64,000 nucleotides of DNA from Plasmodium brasilianum (GCF_023973825.1 NC_090124.1:1357501-1421500); one strand, 5' to 3'. Shown: positions 1-12,446, numbered from the stretch's first letter. The notes: a model not told the origin generated them from the letters alone. Program-made: numbers and translations.

Positions 1-34
1 GACTCATAAAAGAATATATATATTTTCGTGCTTT

Positions 35-3000
35 TCATTTTACCTCATATGAGAGCAAATCTATCAAGTGTCTTTCATACGGGAAGGAACAACATATTTT
101 GTAAATATTCTCATGGGTGTACGATCCTTTGTACTGTACATTCAACTGAAGGAAGGGAAAAGTATGTATGTATGTATGTATGTATGTATGTATGTATGTA
201 TGTATGTATGTATGTATGTATGTATGTATGTATGTATGTATGTATGTATGTATGTATGTATGTATGTATGTATGTATGTGTGTGTGTGTGTGTGCATATG
301 CGCATATATACGTGGGTCGAATTGGAAATCGCAATAGCGAAGAAATGAATGAATGGGGCAATGACACAATGAATATATATCTGAATATGCACGTAAGTAT
401 ATACACGTAAGTATATTCGCGTAAGTATATACACGTAAGTATATACACGTAAGTATATACACGTAAGTATATACACGTAAGTATATACATACGTGTGTAT
501 ACGATGTGGGGAAAAAAAGGACTGTGCCTCCCCAGTTACTTACAAAATTCAGGATGTCGCTTATGACATGATCGAAGTGAAACATTTTCACTTTTTTCCT
601 CTCCTTTTTTGAAGTAGTAGAATTGGCACTTCTGAAGCCTATATTTTCCATGCTATAATTAAGAATATAGTAGAAAAATTTGGCAATATTAATATTATTA
701 TCTAAAGATTTGCATATTTTTTTATTTCCCAGTAATTTGTTAACAGTTTTATCACCATTTTCTTCATTTATTAGATTTATATTTGTTCTCTCAAAATTTA
801 AATCTAAATAAATATGTTCATCATTAATATAGACATTTTCTTGAATTTTGTTCCATGTATATTGCATATCTTTATTTTTACAAAAAAAATCAGAAAAATT
901 ATAAATATGATAACACACCTGTTTTGACAACATAATAAATTCATGAGTATAAAAATGTTCGGAATATTTACAAATTTCACTTAATATATGATACAAATAA
1001 TTATATTTATTTAAAATAATATTTACATATAGTAATTTTAATAATATCAGAGAAGTGTCTTCATCGCCTTTTTCAATATATGAAGATAGTTTATCATTTT
1101 CTTCGTAAAATAAATTAAAGCTTAATCTGGGACTCCCCTCTACTGTATCATGTGCCATGTATGCATCACTGTAATTATTCTGCTCGCTGGATATAGTCCG
1201 CTCGGAAATTTTGACATCCTCATTCTTATATATTTTGATATCCTCATTTTTGTATATATTTATATCCTCATTTTCATATATTTTGATATCCTCATTCTTA
1301 TGCATTTTGATATCCCCATTCTTATAAATTTTGATATCCCCATTCTTATAAATTTTGATATCCCCATTCTTATAAATTTTGATATCCCCATTCTTATAAA
1401 TTTTGATATCCTCATTTCCATACATTTTAATATCTTCATTTTGCCGCATTTTGTTACTTAAATTTTTTTTTTTTTTTATTTTCTCATTTTGCTGTTCTAT
1501 ATCGCGGCCATACCTGTGCTTCATATATTCCTGAGATAAGTGGCTAGCTAAGGGTATCTTATTATTTGTTAAGGTCAAAATGTATAAGAAGTTTATTAAC
1601 ATATACGAATTTATGGATTTTCTTTCTTCAGTTATCATATGTTCAATGATATCATATATTTTCAAAATATTATCATCTTCATAATGCATGTTAAAACAAG
1701 CATAACAAAGAGCTATGCAACTATTCAGGTCTACTCTAGTTCTTTTTTGAATATCATAATTTACCCATGATGATGAAGTTACAGCACTACTACTCACTGC
1801 GCTTTTCATTTCGCTCCTATAATTTTTATCATTGGGAACATTCCATTTTGTAGCTTCTCCACTCGTCATGTGCTCTTCTAGGGTCTCTCCAAACGGATGA
1901 ACATTTTCAGTCATCATAACTCCATTTTGTAAAATTCTTTTCACTCCTTGTCCTTCCTCATATGTTGATGTTACATTTCTCATCTGTGCATATCCAGTAT
2001 CTGGTGCATCGTGCACATATTCAAAGTTACTATCAACAGAACTATATTGTCCATCTTCACAGCTGTTTAAAATATAACAAGTAATTGAATTAATTTTTTT
2101 TTTAAACACACTTATTAGTTTAGGTCTACGAGAAAGATGTGTTAATGCTATAAATTTCAAGTTTCTATTTGATGTTATATTACTTAAGAAAATTAAAAAT
2201 TCAATATTTGTACTTTTTAGCAAAATAGGAATGATCTGTCTCATAATCATATTTAATATTACATCATCATACATACATCCATCTTTCATAATTATTAATA
2301 AATTATTAACATCTTTGATATTTAACTGCCAGAAATTGTTTAATCGTATCTTTATTTGTTCATATAATAAGTCATTAATATATGGTAAATACACTTCTTC
2401 CTTGTCATGCGCAAAATGGTCTATCTTCACGTTATCATCAAATATATCTACATAATTATTAGCACCACTTTGGTCCTCTACATGCATATACGGATGGGCA
2501 TAATTTTCCCCATTGTTAAGATTACATATATGAGTAAAGGAAAGATATCCCTGGTTTGAGTATTTCATCAAGTCATTTATTATTAACGTAATATTAACAC
2601 AATCTTCTCCACATAATAATTTATATTTCTTACCTACCTGCTCAAATATATATGATATTAATTTGAATATATCCAAATTTTGGATATTTAAATAACATAT
2701 ATTTTTTAAGGCATACAAAATTAAGGTCAAATTTTCCAAGTACAATAATTTTCTTATTTGATAAATTTGCTGAACAAGTACATAATAATATTTGTGGTCA
2801 TACATTTCTAGAACGGATGAATGATATATAATATTCGTAAGCTGCAATGGGGTAAATGCATATACATTTTTTATTACTTTATTTTTTAAATGATTAAATA
2901 GATATTTATATCTGTAATTATATTTAATTCTACTTAGACAAGTTAATATCGAAACAACATCTTTCGTAGTAATTTGGTTCATATTTTCATTTATTTTTGT

Positions 3001-5256
3001 TAAAATATTTATGTACAAGTCAGGTTTATCCACATTTGCAAAAGTGTATGACCACAAAATTATACACAAATTTTTTACATTCATATTATGTAAATAAACA
3101 TTAATAGCATTGTAAAAAACATCATTATAAAGATGATCATCATATTCATTCAATTTTGTTAATGAATATATTATATTAATTATATCCATATAATTAGCAT
3201 CATGTATATGTTTTTCTATAATTTTTTTGATGTTTTTTACCAGCTGGCTTGTATAATTAATGTTGCTGAAGGACCATAAAATATTACTCACATTTTTTAT
3301 ACTTAATTGATCCATATTTTCTTCAATCTTTTTGGACAATTGATAATAGGTGTGTACATCTTTATATTTTAATTTTGATAAGGATGTAAGTAAGCAAATA
3401 ACATCATTAAGACATACAAACGAAGATAAATTTCTCTTTATCTTGTCAATGATTTTCATTTTTAACATCCTACTTTCATTTGTTTCAATGATAATATTAC
3501 TTAGTGTGTATAAGATACTACATATCTGCTTAGGCATAGCTTCGTCTAATTTGTTATTAATGCTACTTATTATATCATTAAAAAAGAAGGGGAAATTTTC
3601 AATTTTTACAAAAGCGTAGAATATTTGAACCAAGTTAGAAATTTCAAACGTAGATAAATTTTCTTCTATTTTTTTTATTATACTCAAATACATATAATTT
3701 TTAATAATACTTTGTTTTTGATAAGAATCTAACAACTTTGACATCTTCACTAGTGCACTACTTAAATTTATTTTATCACAGTTGTTCAAATTGTTGTACA
3801 CTACATTTATTATACCATTCGCAGTTTTTTCTTTTTTTATTTCTCTCTGTATAATTAAATTGTCTATATTTCCATCAATGATGCTGCTCAGGCTTTCTCC
3901 GCTTAGTCTGTTCAAAATTTCGATCGGAGTTATCTCTATAGTGTGGTTGTCTTGCTTCATATGTTCGAGCTGCCCTTCGTTACATTTAGTCGCTTCCTTC
4001 ATTTCCTTCGATTCTTTCACTCCCTCCGCCACTTTGCTGGACTCATTACCTGCCTTTCCCTCAATCAATCCCTTGATGCATTTCTTCGCTGTTATTTCTT
4101 CCACTTCTTCAACAAAAAGGGAGCTGTTAACTTTACTATCAGAACTGTTATCATTTGGTGTTGTTAAGTCATCAACTAAAATATCGCTCTCAATGTTTTT
4201 ATGTTCACGGTTAGGCTTTCCAATAGAGTGAAAAATAGCTTTTGTCTTTAACTCTTCTTGAATTAAACAATTTACATTAAAATCGTCCTTTTCCAAATTT
4301 GTACTATCATTGGAAGGGGTACCATCCACTTTGGACATCTGATCCAAGTGATCATCGTCACCCTTTTCTTGGATTAAAAGGTGGTCTTGATAAATTTCGT
4401 TGTATGACTTAATATCATTGACGAATGTGTTGTCGTTTTTTAAATATGCGTCAATATCATCATGCACGTCTTCTATAATGCTTTTTTTTTTTTTTTTTTT
4501 TTTTTTTTTTCCTTCTTCTTCCGCTTCTACTACTATATTATCATCTACATTTTTACCATAACTATCCATTTGTTCTTTCTTTCTTTTCTGCCCATTTTGC
4601 TTGTTTTGATCTACTAATAAAAACATTTCTTCTTTTTTTAATTTTTCGTATTCTCTACTCATTTTGTAATCAAGTTCCTTTTGATAAGATTTCAATTTTT
4701 TTTTGTTTTTTAAATAGTCTTCTTTTTCTTTTAAAATTTCCCACAAGCTTTTGTCATCCTCCTCTATGACTTGTTCAGAATATTTACTGAATCGATTTTT
4801 CTTACATCTCCTATTCTGGTTATATTTTTTTATAAAATTTACGTACTTTTCATTATGCAGCAAAAAATCGCTACTTCTGGTATCATTTTTATTTAATATC
4901 TTCACTGTGCTATGTTCTTCTTTATCACAATTCTCCTCGTCAAATTTGTGTATGAACTCTTTTTGTTTCTGCACAAATACGTTATCGCTTTCGTGAGTAG
5001 GTTCGTCTACCTGAACTTCTTCCTCTGCATCTCTATCCTCCTCTAGGTTGACCGCTTCGTCTACTTCCTTCCTTCGTTTACGAACTGCGTTTATCCTATG
5101 CTCCGCCTGTTTATCTATAGAACTAAACGCGCGTTCAGTTAATTTTCCATTTAAATTGTACTTATATATCGAGTTTGCATGTGTAGCTTCAATTCTTGCC
5201 GTCGTATGAAGTATAAATCTATAGGAACACTTGGTGATCAAATTTTTTATCATCAT
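35..5256 (-). CDS. Heptatricopeptide-repeat (HPR) organellar RNA-binding protein, probable RAP-domain family, 3' end missing
   Basis: The start is ATG at 5256. Exon 1 covers 5256-544 (1571 codons). The intron is 543-146, with a GTAAGT donor and an acceptor preceded by a pyrimidine tract (TTTTCCCTTCCTTCAG). Exon 2 starts at 145 and stays in phase. It either ends at a TGA at 37-35 or, more likely, is cut by a second donor (GAG|GTAAAA) after base 44, so the gene would continue past the window edge. The middle of the protein (about residues 480-950) carries repeated degenerate helical pairs of the type 'kdvvsILtcLsrikY' and 'knvsnILWsFsniNY', as in apicomplexan HPR/OPR proteins that bind organellar RNA. 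A RAP domain usually follows at the C terminus; it is not seen here and may lie off the edge. The N terminus is basic and could be a mitochondrial presequence. The N-terminal third is charged low complexity, and an 8-residue repeat (xxDIKIYK) lies at 1210-1450. Family call is from pattern; the RNA target is unknown. Confidence 0.72.
162..294. repeat. (TATG)n then (TG)n microsatellite inside the first gene's intron
   Basis: About 29 copies of a tetranucleotide are followed by a short TG run. All six-frame ORFs here (Tyr-Val-Cys-Met or Tyr-Ile-His-Thr repeats) are artefacts. It lies entirely within the predicted intron 146-543. Confidence 0.95.
390..487. repeat. 14-bp minisatellite (ACGTAAGTATATAC)n
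   Basis: About seven near-identical 14-bp units lie in the same intron as the TATG microsatellite. Each unit contains a GTAAGT-like string, so cryptic donor sites repeat every 14 bp on the plus strand, opposite to the gene's sense. Confidence 0.9.
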
Positions 5257-5734
5257 TATTATAGAATAATTGTCGTTGTTACGAGTTATGGTAGGTATAA
5301 ATCTTTAAATATGTTATATCATATTATTCCTAAATTTATTTTTATGCCCCCTTTTTTTTTGTGTTACAGTTACTTTTTTTTTTTTTTTTTTCATTTTTTA
5401 AAATATGTTCGCCATATCATCATAATATTGTAAAACTGAACAGCTATCCTATTTTAATGATACAATTATTGTGTAAACATTTTGTGTTTAGGTGAAGCGA
5501 TGATTTATATTTTTTTTTTTTTTTTTTTTTTTTCCCTTATCCTTTTTTAATTATTTTCCTTCCACATACTGATTTTTTCCTATTTCTGGTACACCTCTTT
5601 GCCCCTTTCCCTCGTTGGAATGATAAGTAGTTTATTTTATTTTTTTCTTACTTCCCTTTGTAATTCTTTAGATTTTCCTACAATTGGTACTTCGTTGTTT
5701 CCCTATTTTAGTGGATTAGCAAAATGATGAAAAG

Positions 5735-5765
<31 letters not shown>

Positions 5766-6258
5766 AAATGTATATGTATATATATGCATATGTACATATT
5801 TGCCTGAACAAGTAATGTAAAAATGGTAAAAAGTTTAAATTAAAAAAAAAAAAAATATTTTTACTAACGAGAAATGAGAATGTTGGTAGTGCTAGTCATG
5901 GAACAAACATGAGTGTAAATATATATGGGTACGCGTAAGTGTATACAAACGTGTATACTTAGATGCGTGCTTACAAGTATACTACTCTTACTTGCACTAA
6001 CTGGCAAAATGAAAACAAAGTGCTAGACACCCTGCTACAGGATGTTTCGTGAAACACTAAAGCGAATATATGGTACTTACAAACATATGCAGTATGTCGT
6101 AGGAATAATTAAAAAGATGGAGAATTTTATAAAATTTATTTATTATTTAAAATAAAATAATGTATTTTACTTTTGCTTTGAGAAATATAATATAAAATGA
6201 ACAGAGTTTGTACAAAACTGTGTTCAGATATATTGCACCCTCGATATGTTATAGTGTT
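5257..6258. other. Intergenic, upstream of the HPR gene
   Basis: AT-rich DNA with T and A homopolymers (about 5510-5533 and 5737-5760). It presumably holds the minus-strand gene's 5' UTR and promoter. I see no coding potential. Confidence 0.6.
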
Positions 6259-6340
6259 GACAGTTTGCCCGAGTGGTTAAGGGGTTGGACTTGAAATCCA
6301 ATGAGCTTTGCTTGCGCAGGTTCGAATCCTGCAGCTGTCG
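6259..6340 (+). tRNA. tRNA-Ser (UGA anticodon)
   Basis: The acceptor stem GACAGTT pairs with AGCTGTC (one G-U), with discriminator G at 6340. The anticodon stem TTGGA/TCCAA encloses the loop CTTGAAA, giving anticodon TGA. A 14-base variable arm makes this a type II tRNA, and the T arm is GCAGG-TTCGAAT-CCTGC. No intron is present and CCA is not encoded. It decodes UCN serine codons, notably UCA, which is common in AT-rich genes. The internal A and B boxes are visible. Confidence 0.96.
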
Positions 6341-7352
6341 AATCATTTAAAAAATGAATTAAACGATGAATTTAAATGATGAATGTTTTAAATATGTTAT
6401 TTTGAACATAAAATAAATATAATTATAATTATAATAAATTTTTTAAAACAATAAAACAATACAAAAGTATATTTTGAAATTTAATAAATAAATAAATAAA
6501 ATTCATAATTTAAAGAATCAAAAAAAAATTAATAATTATTACATATCCTATAAATTTTAGGATGTTTTAGGATGTTTGCTTAATGAGCGTAATATGAATT
6601 TAATCAAAAATAAAAAATAGCACGTAAATTGTACTTTTTATTTGTGTAAAAAAAAGAAAAAAAATAGTCTAACTTTATTATATACTTGTCACCAGTGGAA
6701 AATACACGAATAAATATGAGTCATTTATTTAGAAATTTTTTAAATTTTAAATGATTTTTATTTTTTATTTTATTTAATTTTTCTTTTTTTTATAAATTTA
6801 AAAAGTTCCCACATATATTCACTTATATATGAAAAAATTTGAGCAAATTTTCTCACTTCAATGTTTTATATTCCTACTAATGAAGATGGTAAAAATGTAA
6901 TAATTTTATTTTTGTAATATATTCTTAGGACCGTAACAATGTAGTGTACAGTTGAGAAGTTTTATTCCACTTTTTAATTATGCGCTAGTAACATGCAGGA
7001 ATATACTTCTTAAAGACCAGTGCACAAAATATGTTTAATATGAAACATTCGCACAAGGTAAGAAATACTAGGAAAGTATATATTACAGAACGGTGTGAGC
7101 GGGAAAAACAAGGGCACAAGCTACCTCAGTGCAACAATGGCTACAACAACTGTAGGGGCATGATAATAAATAAGATGTGGAGAAGGCACTAGTAAAAATT
7201 TCACGCAAGCAAAATGGATAAAAATGAACCAAAAAAAAAAAAAAAAAAGTTAAGCGCTTGTATTGATTTTTGCAACGGACTAGCACTAAAAATTAAAACG
7301 TAATAAGGACTTATAATCTCGTTATATCCATAATATTTTGCGTCCATGATAA
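6341..7352. other. Intergenic between tRNA-Ser and RPP30
   Basis: Very AT-rich and without a convincing gene. The right part is presumably the 3' UTR of the minus-strand RNase P gene. Confidence 0.6.
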
Positions 7353-8399
7353 TTACTTGTAAAATACTGCAGTGTTAAAGGATTTTCTAACCGATGCTCT
7401 TTGAATACAAGAGAGGGGTACAGTTGTAATGCATGCCATAAGATCTTTACACGTTAAGGTATTGAAATTAAAAAAGAGTCTTAAAAAATTCAAAGGTTCT
7501 ATTATTTCACTTTCTTTTGTACTTCCTGAACTGATAATAATTTTATTTAATGGAATAATTGAAAAAATATTATTTATATTTGATGAAAAAATAAAATGTT
7601 GATGATCTTCATTTATGGTATTTAACGAAGATACTTCAAAAAATATTCCTTTATCTAAAGCATTTTGTATATCTGCTTTTTTTAAAGAAACAAAAGATTT
7701 TTTCATATTAAAAAAAATTATATCACAATCAAATTTAGTCGCTGTCATATCTGCTTCCTCAGGAGAACTTATCTCAATTGCTATCAGATTGAAGTTATTT
7801 TCTCTTATTAATTTTTGGTAATTTCCCATTTTTACAGCATCGTCGTATTTTATATTCAGCCTTCTTAGTACATACGTGCTCGTGTTGTTTGATAGGTAAA
7901 AGTCTACTTCTTTTGGGGCACAGCTGCTATGTGTCTGAGCACCAGCAGTTGTTATTGCATCGCTAGACGTCAAAGCAGCACTGCTCAACAAATTTGCACG
8001 CAAACTTTGCAACTCCCCTTCTGTCATTTCATTTCGTACGTATAACATAAAATCATCGCATAAATTTTTGATGGATAAGGTATTAGGTCTATTAACTAAA
8101 ATATAATTTTCCTCTATGCTGTTATTTATTCTTAATAAATGGTCATCCATTATATCTTCATCATTCATCTGATCAATGAAATAATTTCCTGATTCACTTT
8201 TTTTCGACTTATTCATTATATCAGCAATTTTATATCTAAAACAGTTTATAATTTTCCAAGATTCGTTAAAACTGTCATTAGTATTCTTATCATAGTCTGT
8301 ACATATAGCAACTACACTATACCCTGAATGGAGCGCCTTGAATATCAACGCTTTTGCATTTTTCTTCGAGGAATATTTTAAGTGCAAATCTGCATACAT
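7353..8399 (-). CDS. RPP30: Ribonuclease P/MRP protein subunit p30
   Basis: A single exon of 348 residues with an ATG start. The N terminus MYADLHLKYSS, followed by an alanine-rich helix and GYSVVAICTDYDK, is the first strand-helix-strand of the RNase PHP-fold p30 family (yeast Rpp1). Later blocks also fit: DADMTATKFDCDII-like text, LKKADIQNALDKGIFFEVSS (around residues 240-265), then a region with NFLRLFF and a C-terminal SCIQRASVRKSF, which recalls the family's closing 'aak.vls.nar.al..a..R' helix. Inserts of about 60-70 residues between core strands make it longer than human p30 (268 residues). It should act in the nucleus in the RNase P and MRP ribonucleoproteins, trimming tRNA 5' leaders and processing rRNA. 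No introns are needed. Confidence 0.88.
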   Translation of the reverse strand: MYADLHLKYSSKKNAKALIFKALHSGYSVVAICTDYDKNTNDSFNESWKIINCFRYKIADIMNKSKKSESGNYFIDQMNDEDIMDDHLLRINNSIEENYILVNRPNTLSIKNLCDDFMLYVRNEMTEGELQSLRANLLSSAALTSSDAITTAGAQTHSSCAPKEVDFYLSNNTSTYVLRRLNIKYDDAVKMGNYQKLIRENNFNLIAIEISSPEEADMTATKFDCDIIFFNMKKSFVSLKKADIQNALDKGIFFEVSSLNTINEDHQHFIFSSNINNIFSIIPLNKIIISSGSTKESEIIEPLNFLRLFFNFNTLTCKDLMACITTVPLSCIQRASVRKSFNTAVFYK

Positions 8400-8616
8400 T
8401 TTATATTGCTCAGAAGGGTTTGGGCGTTCTTACGTGAATAATACTGCTCTTTTCTCATTTTTTACAGAAGTGGGCAGGAAAAAAATAAAACGTTCCCTCA
8501 GTTAATACGCAGACATGGATTTTACTATATTTCGCTAACCCATTTATTCTACTGTACTGCTATTATGTTATACTTCTATTATACTATTTTGTTGTTTCAC
8601 TGTTTTACTGTTTCTT

Positions 8617-8651
<35 letters not shown>

Positions 8652-10189
8652 GTACGTATATTTCTATTTTGGCGCGCAAAACAATCCTCTACCATTTCAC
8701 ATTCATAACTCTTCCCTTATGCAAAGCAGTCAAAAATGGCTTATCTCAAAAACATTAAAAAAATATTTTCGAAAAGAGATTAAAATGTTGTAGTTCCTTC
8801 GTAATATTTATCGTAAATATAAATAAATTAATAAAATATTGAAGCTTTTTTTTTTTTCGGTCCTATTTTCTCTGCTTAATTTGAATTAATTGTATCATAG
8901 AGCCCTAAATCGCAGAATTTTAGTACTCCTCTTTTCATTAAGAACACTGGAGAGCAAAATTAACTATGATAAGTGCATATATATTTTTGCACTTGTGCAC
9001 TTGTGCACTTGTACATATAAATTTGTATATATGCATTTGTATATATACATTTCTTGCTAGAAAAACAAATTTATCTTTATATGCTTCTGTTTGTGTTTAT
9101 GTTTAACTTTTTCTTTTTTTTTTTTTTTTTTGGACGATACCGTTTGAAGTGACGATGTTAAGGGAAAACCTTAGTTAAGAGAAAAAAAAAAAAAAAAAAA
9201 AAAATATACACCTTGTGAATATGTAATTAATTGCCTCCATAGAAGGGAACAAATCTGTTAGCGGCGAAATTAAACAAACAAACAAACAAACAAACAAACA
9301 AACAAACATACAAACATACAAACATACAAACATACAAACATACAAACATACAAACGTACAAACATACAAACATACAAACAGTGGACAAAGCAACGTAAAA
9401 TAAAATTGGTCAAAGCAGAGTATAGTATATATAAAAAAAAAAAAGTTAGTAAAAACCAGAGGCAACATGGGAGGGCATGAGACAAGGTCAAAAATGTATA
9501 TATATTTAGGTGTAACGAATATTTATATTTAGGGTTTAAAAAATGTATATATATATTTATATGTTTACAAAGCAAAATAAGGAGCACTAATAAAAAGCCA
9601 AAAAAATATATTTGCATATTCATTATGATTTTTAGAAGCAGTAGTAAAATGCCAAAAAAATATATTTGCTCATTCGAAATGATATTTAGAAGTAGTAGTA
9701 AAATGGCAAAACATATAATTGCTCTTGCGTCATGATTTTTAGAAGCAGTCGTACGTGAGATAAGTGCACATCATGGAAGGCTGTGCAGTTAATAGAATTA
9801 ACACAAAGACGTGCATACGTACATACACATTTAAACATGTGCGTACATACATATATATATATATATATATTCATGGGGAAGAACTTCAAAACGAAGGGAC
9901 GATAGAGGCTAAATTGAAAAGAAACCGTAAAGAGCTGTACGCATATATTTCTCTTTTACCCTCATTACAGTAAAATTGTGGTTGCTAGAGTAATCCATCC
10001 AATTCATTCCTTTTTCGTTTGCCTTTTTATATATATTTTTTGCTAAAAAATAGACATATTGTTACGCATAACATACATAGAATACACCATTTTGCAGCTA
10101 ATCTGAAAAGGCGAAATAAAGCAAAGCGATACATATCCACGTAGAAGATGCTATTCTCATGTAGTGCTTAGCTGCCTTAAATAAAAATC
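8400..10189. other. Intergenic between RPP30 and the alveolin
   Basis: Long T runs (about 8617-8650), A runs and TA-rich stretches surround a CAAA/CATA satellite. Short ORFs here are Cys/Val/Phe repeats encoded by the satellite. I see no supported gene. Confidence 0.6.
9271..9380. repeat. (AAAC)n grading into (ACATACAA)n
   Basis: A run of pure CAAA tetranucleotides passes into an alternating CAAACATA 8-mer. One unit carries CGTA instead of CATA, marking internal divergence. Confidence 0.92.
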
Positions 10190-12094
10190 TTAATATATTA
10201 CTGCATCGTGAGATTCATAGTTTTCATTTATATAGTTTAAGGAAGAGTTGTTGTCATAGTTGATGTAGTCGTCTTGTTGCATGTGATCCATTCCACTTTG
10301 GTAGTCGTCTTGTTGCATGTGATCCATTCCACTTTGGTAGTCGTCTTGTTGCGTGTGATCCATTCCACTTTGATAATCGCCTTGTTGCGTGTGGTCCATT
10401 CCGCCATGGTAGTTTCCAACATATTTATAGTTATCACTATTACAGTTTTCACCTGGTATGGACGTGAAGGACTTGGTTTGGTTTTTATTATTATTAATAC
10501 TGAGTTTGTTAAAAAAAGGACTTTGTGGTTGTACATTTCCATGTAAAACGTCATTCATCATAGGTGCAATGAAGCCAGTAATTTTAGGATCAACCCAACC
10601 CTCAGAAGTGGATCCAAATAAATTTTGAATGGACGAAATATCATTTTGTTCAAAATTTTCAGGAGGCACTAAATCTAGAAATTTAGGTTTAGGCATATTA
10701 GGTACAGGTATAAATTGATGTACTTCAATTGCATGTAATTTGAAAGATATGGAATCTAACTTTCCTCCATCTATTGGTGGCTTATCAATTTTACCTACAT
10801 ATTCAATGGTAGGATTGACAGGACTTTTCTCTATAAAATTACTTGATGCTGTTGATTTCGTATCAGTATATATACCCATTTGTTTTTTGACCTTATTTAA
10901 ATCTTTTTTAAAAAAAGCAGAAAAATCTTTTGGCATAGATTTAGGATATCCTGTCTGTGGATCTATGTCATTAAGGGAAGTTTCTCCCCTTTGATCCTTG
11001 CAGTTGTTGAAGGAACAGAAAAGCCAATTTTTTTTTTTTGTTTTTTTGTTCTTATCCTCTACATTTTGACGTTGCCCATCAGGTGTTAGCACAATGTCGT
11101 TCTTATCCTCGTAATCATCCTCAACTTCTCTATAACCGACGACTTCTTTGTAACCATCGATTTCTCTGTAACTGTCTATTTGGCTTTTTTCCTGGTCGCC
11201 TTGGTGGCTTCCCAGCTTTCTATCTTTTTTCGATATCAACCGAGCAAATTCAAAGAAAGGCCTTTTTTCAGAAGCTTCCCTGTTCATAATAGGTGCCTGT
11301 TGAATATAGGATGTATTATTTTTTAATAGTTCAGGAGGGATATCTATCGCCTTTTGATTTGGATTAAGAACCTCAGAAATGTTTTGAAAATGAACTTCAG
11401 GGTATGGTACTATTAAAGGTGGAGGACAATCTAACTCAACATCAATTTTTGGTACATATTTACATACAGGTACATCTTGATATTTTTCTTTCCATTGATA
11501 TTTGACTATATCAACTTGTTTTTCCATTTCAGTAATTTTAGGTACAATTTTTTCTTTTATATCTACAATGATTTCTTTTTCTACATACTTGTCTATATAT
11601 TTTATTTGAGGTACTTCTACCTCTATAATCTTTTGCTCTCCTTCATATTTGGGTATAACTCTAGGTATTTCTCTTACATCCCATATAGGTGAATAGATTG
11701 GTACATAACCTATTGGTATATCTACATCAACCGGATTTTCCAAAATTTTTTCTTGAGGTATATTTATTTTTCTTTCTTTGTATAATAATTCAACTGTTGG
11801 TACATCATGTTTTGTTTCTTGACTATAATATTTTGGTTGTACCACATCTTGAATTTCATATTTTGATGACTCGATTATTTTATCACGCACATACTTATCT
11901 TGGTATACAGGAATATTAAACACAGGTTGATCTCCCTTTACATTTATCACTGGTCTCTCACTACTTTGATATGTATAATCATTTCCCTCTTCATACGCTT
12001 GATCACTCTCTATATTCATACTTATAACGGGGGCTGCATAATTCCCCTTGCAGCACTCACTGAGCAGTAGTTTGCACTGTTTATCCTCCATCAT
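10190..12094 (-). CDS. ALV7: Alveolin (inner membrane complex protein), ALV7/Pf77-like
   Basis: A single exon of 634 residues; the start is a double ATG at 12094/12091. Residues about 45-240 are Ile/Val/Pro/Lys/Glu/Tyr-rich with the alveolin motif pattern (VEVPQIKYIDKYVEKEI, KYQDVPVCKYVPKIDVEL, PPPLIVPYPEVHF). This marks the alveolate cytoskeletal filament family under the inner membrane complex. A Cys pair near the N terminus (residues 14-15) is a possible palmitoylation site, as in other alveolins. The centre is charged low complexity, and the C terminus has a 12-residue tandem repeat (QSGMDHMQQDDY type, four or five copies, 36-bp units near 10270-10400). Naming as ALV7/Pf77 rests on the recalled syntenic position on P. 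falciparum chromosome 6; the alveolin family itself is clear. Pf77 is recalled as sexual-stage enriched; nothing in the sequence shows that. Confidence 0.85.
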   Translation of the reverse strand: MMEDKQCKLLLSECCKGNYAAPVISMNIESDQAYEEGNDYTYQSSERPVINVKGDQPVFNIPVYQDKYVRDKIIESSKYEIQDVVQPKYYSQETKHDVPTVELLYKERKINIPQEKILENPVDVDIPIGYVPIYSPIWDVREIPRVIPKYEGEQKIIEVEVPQIKYIDKYVEKEIIVDIKEKIVPKITEMEKQVDIVKYQWKEKYQDVPVCKYVPKIDVELDCPPPLIVPYPEVHFQNISEVLNPNQKAIDIPPELLKNNTSYIQQAPIMNREASEKRPFFEFARLISKKDRKLGSHQGDQEKSQIDSYREIDGYKEVVGYREVEDDYEDKNDIVLTPDGQRQNVEDKNKKTKKKNWLFCSFNNCKDQRGETSLNDIDPQTGYPKSMPKDFSAFFKKDLNKVKKQMGIYTDTKSTASSNFIEKSPVNPTIEYVGKIDKPPIDGGKLDSISFKLHAIEVHQFIPVPNMPKPKFLDLVPPENFEQNDISSIQNLFGSTSEGWVDPKITGFIAPMMNDVLHGNVQPQSPFFNKLSINNNKNQTKSFTSIPGENCNSDNYKYVGNYHGGMDHTQQGDYQSGMDHTQQDDYQSGMDHMQQDDYQSGMDHMQQDDYINYDNNSSLNYINENYESHDAVIY

Positions 12095-12446
12095 TCATAC
12101 ACGTCCCTTGTAATTCCTTCTCTAAATTCGCAAACTTTCCCTAGCGTTTGCACATGTATATGTGTACGTGTGTATATGTGTGTGTATATATATACTTGCG
12201 CATAGAAATATACAAACAACAGTTGTTTAATGCCGCGACTTCACTTAAAATATTTTTGTACCTACTTACTTTGCGCTCTTCCTAGCCCTCTTTTCACATT
12301 TAATGTTATATTTTTTATTTTGTTTTTTTTTTTTTTATTTACCCAAAAAAGGAATACTTGGAAAAATCATAAACTGCGTATTTCTACAGTCGTTTTAATT
12401 AACGTTTTGTGTATTTTATCGTAAAATATTCCAACGACTACTGAAA

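Noticed and set aside
35..490. ORFs of Tyr-Ile-His-Thr or Tyr-Val-Cys-Met repeats on both strands
   Set aside because: Entirely produced by the TATG microsatellite and 14-bp satellite in an intron; only the last 36 codons (145-35) on the minus strand are kept, as exon 2.
1150..1461. Plus-strand ORF opposite the HPR gene
   Set aside because: Antisense shadow of the DIKIYK repeat in the real gene.
9175..9623. Two overlapping minus-strand ORFs rich in Cys, Val, Phe and Leu
   Set aside because: Encoded by the CAAA/CATA satellite and flanking homopolymers; no independent coding signal.
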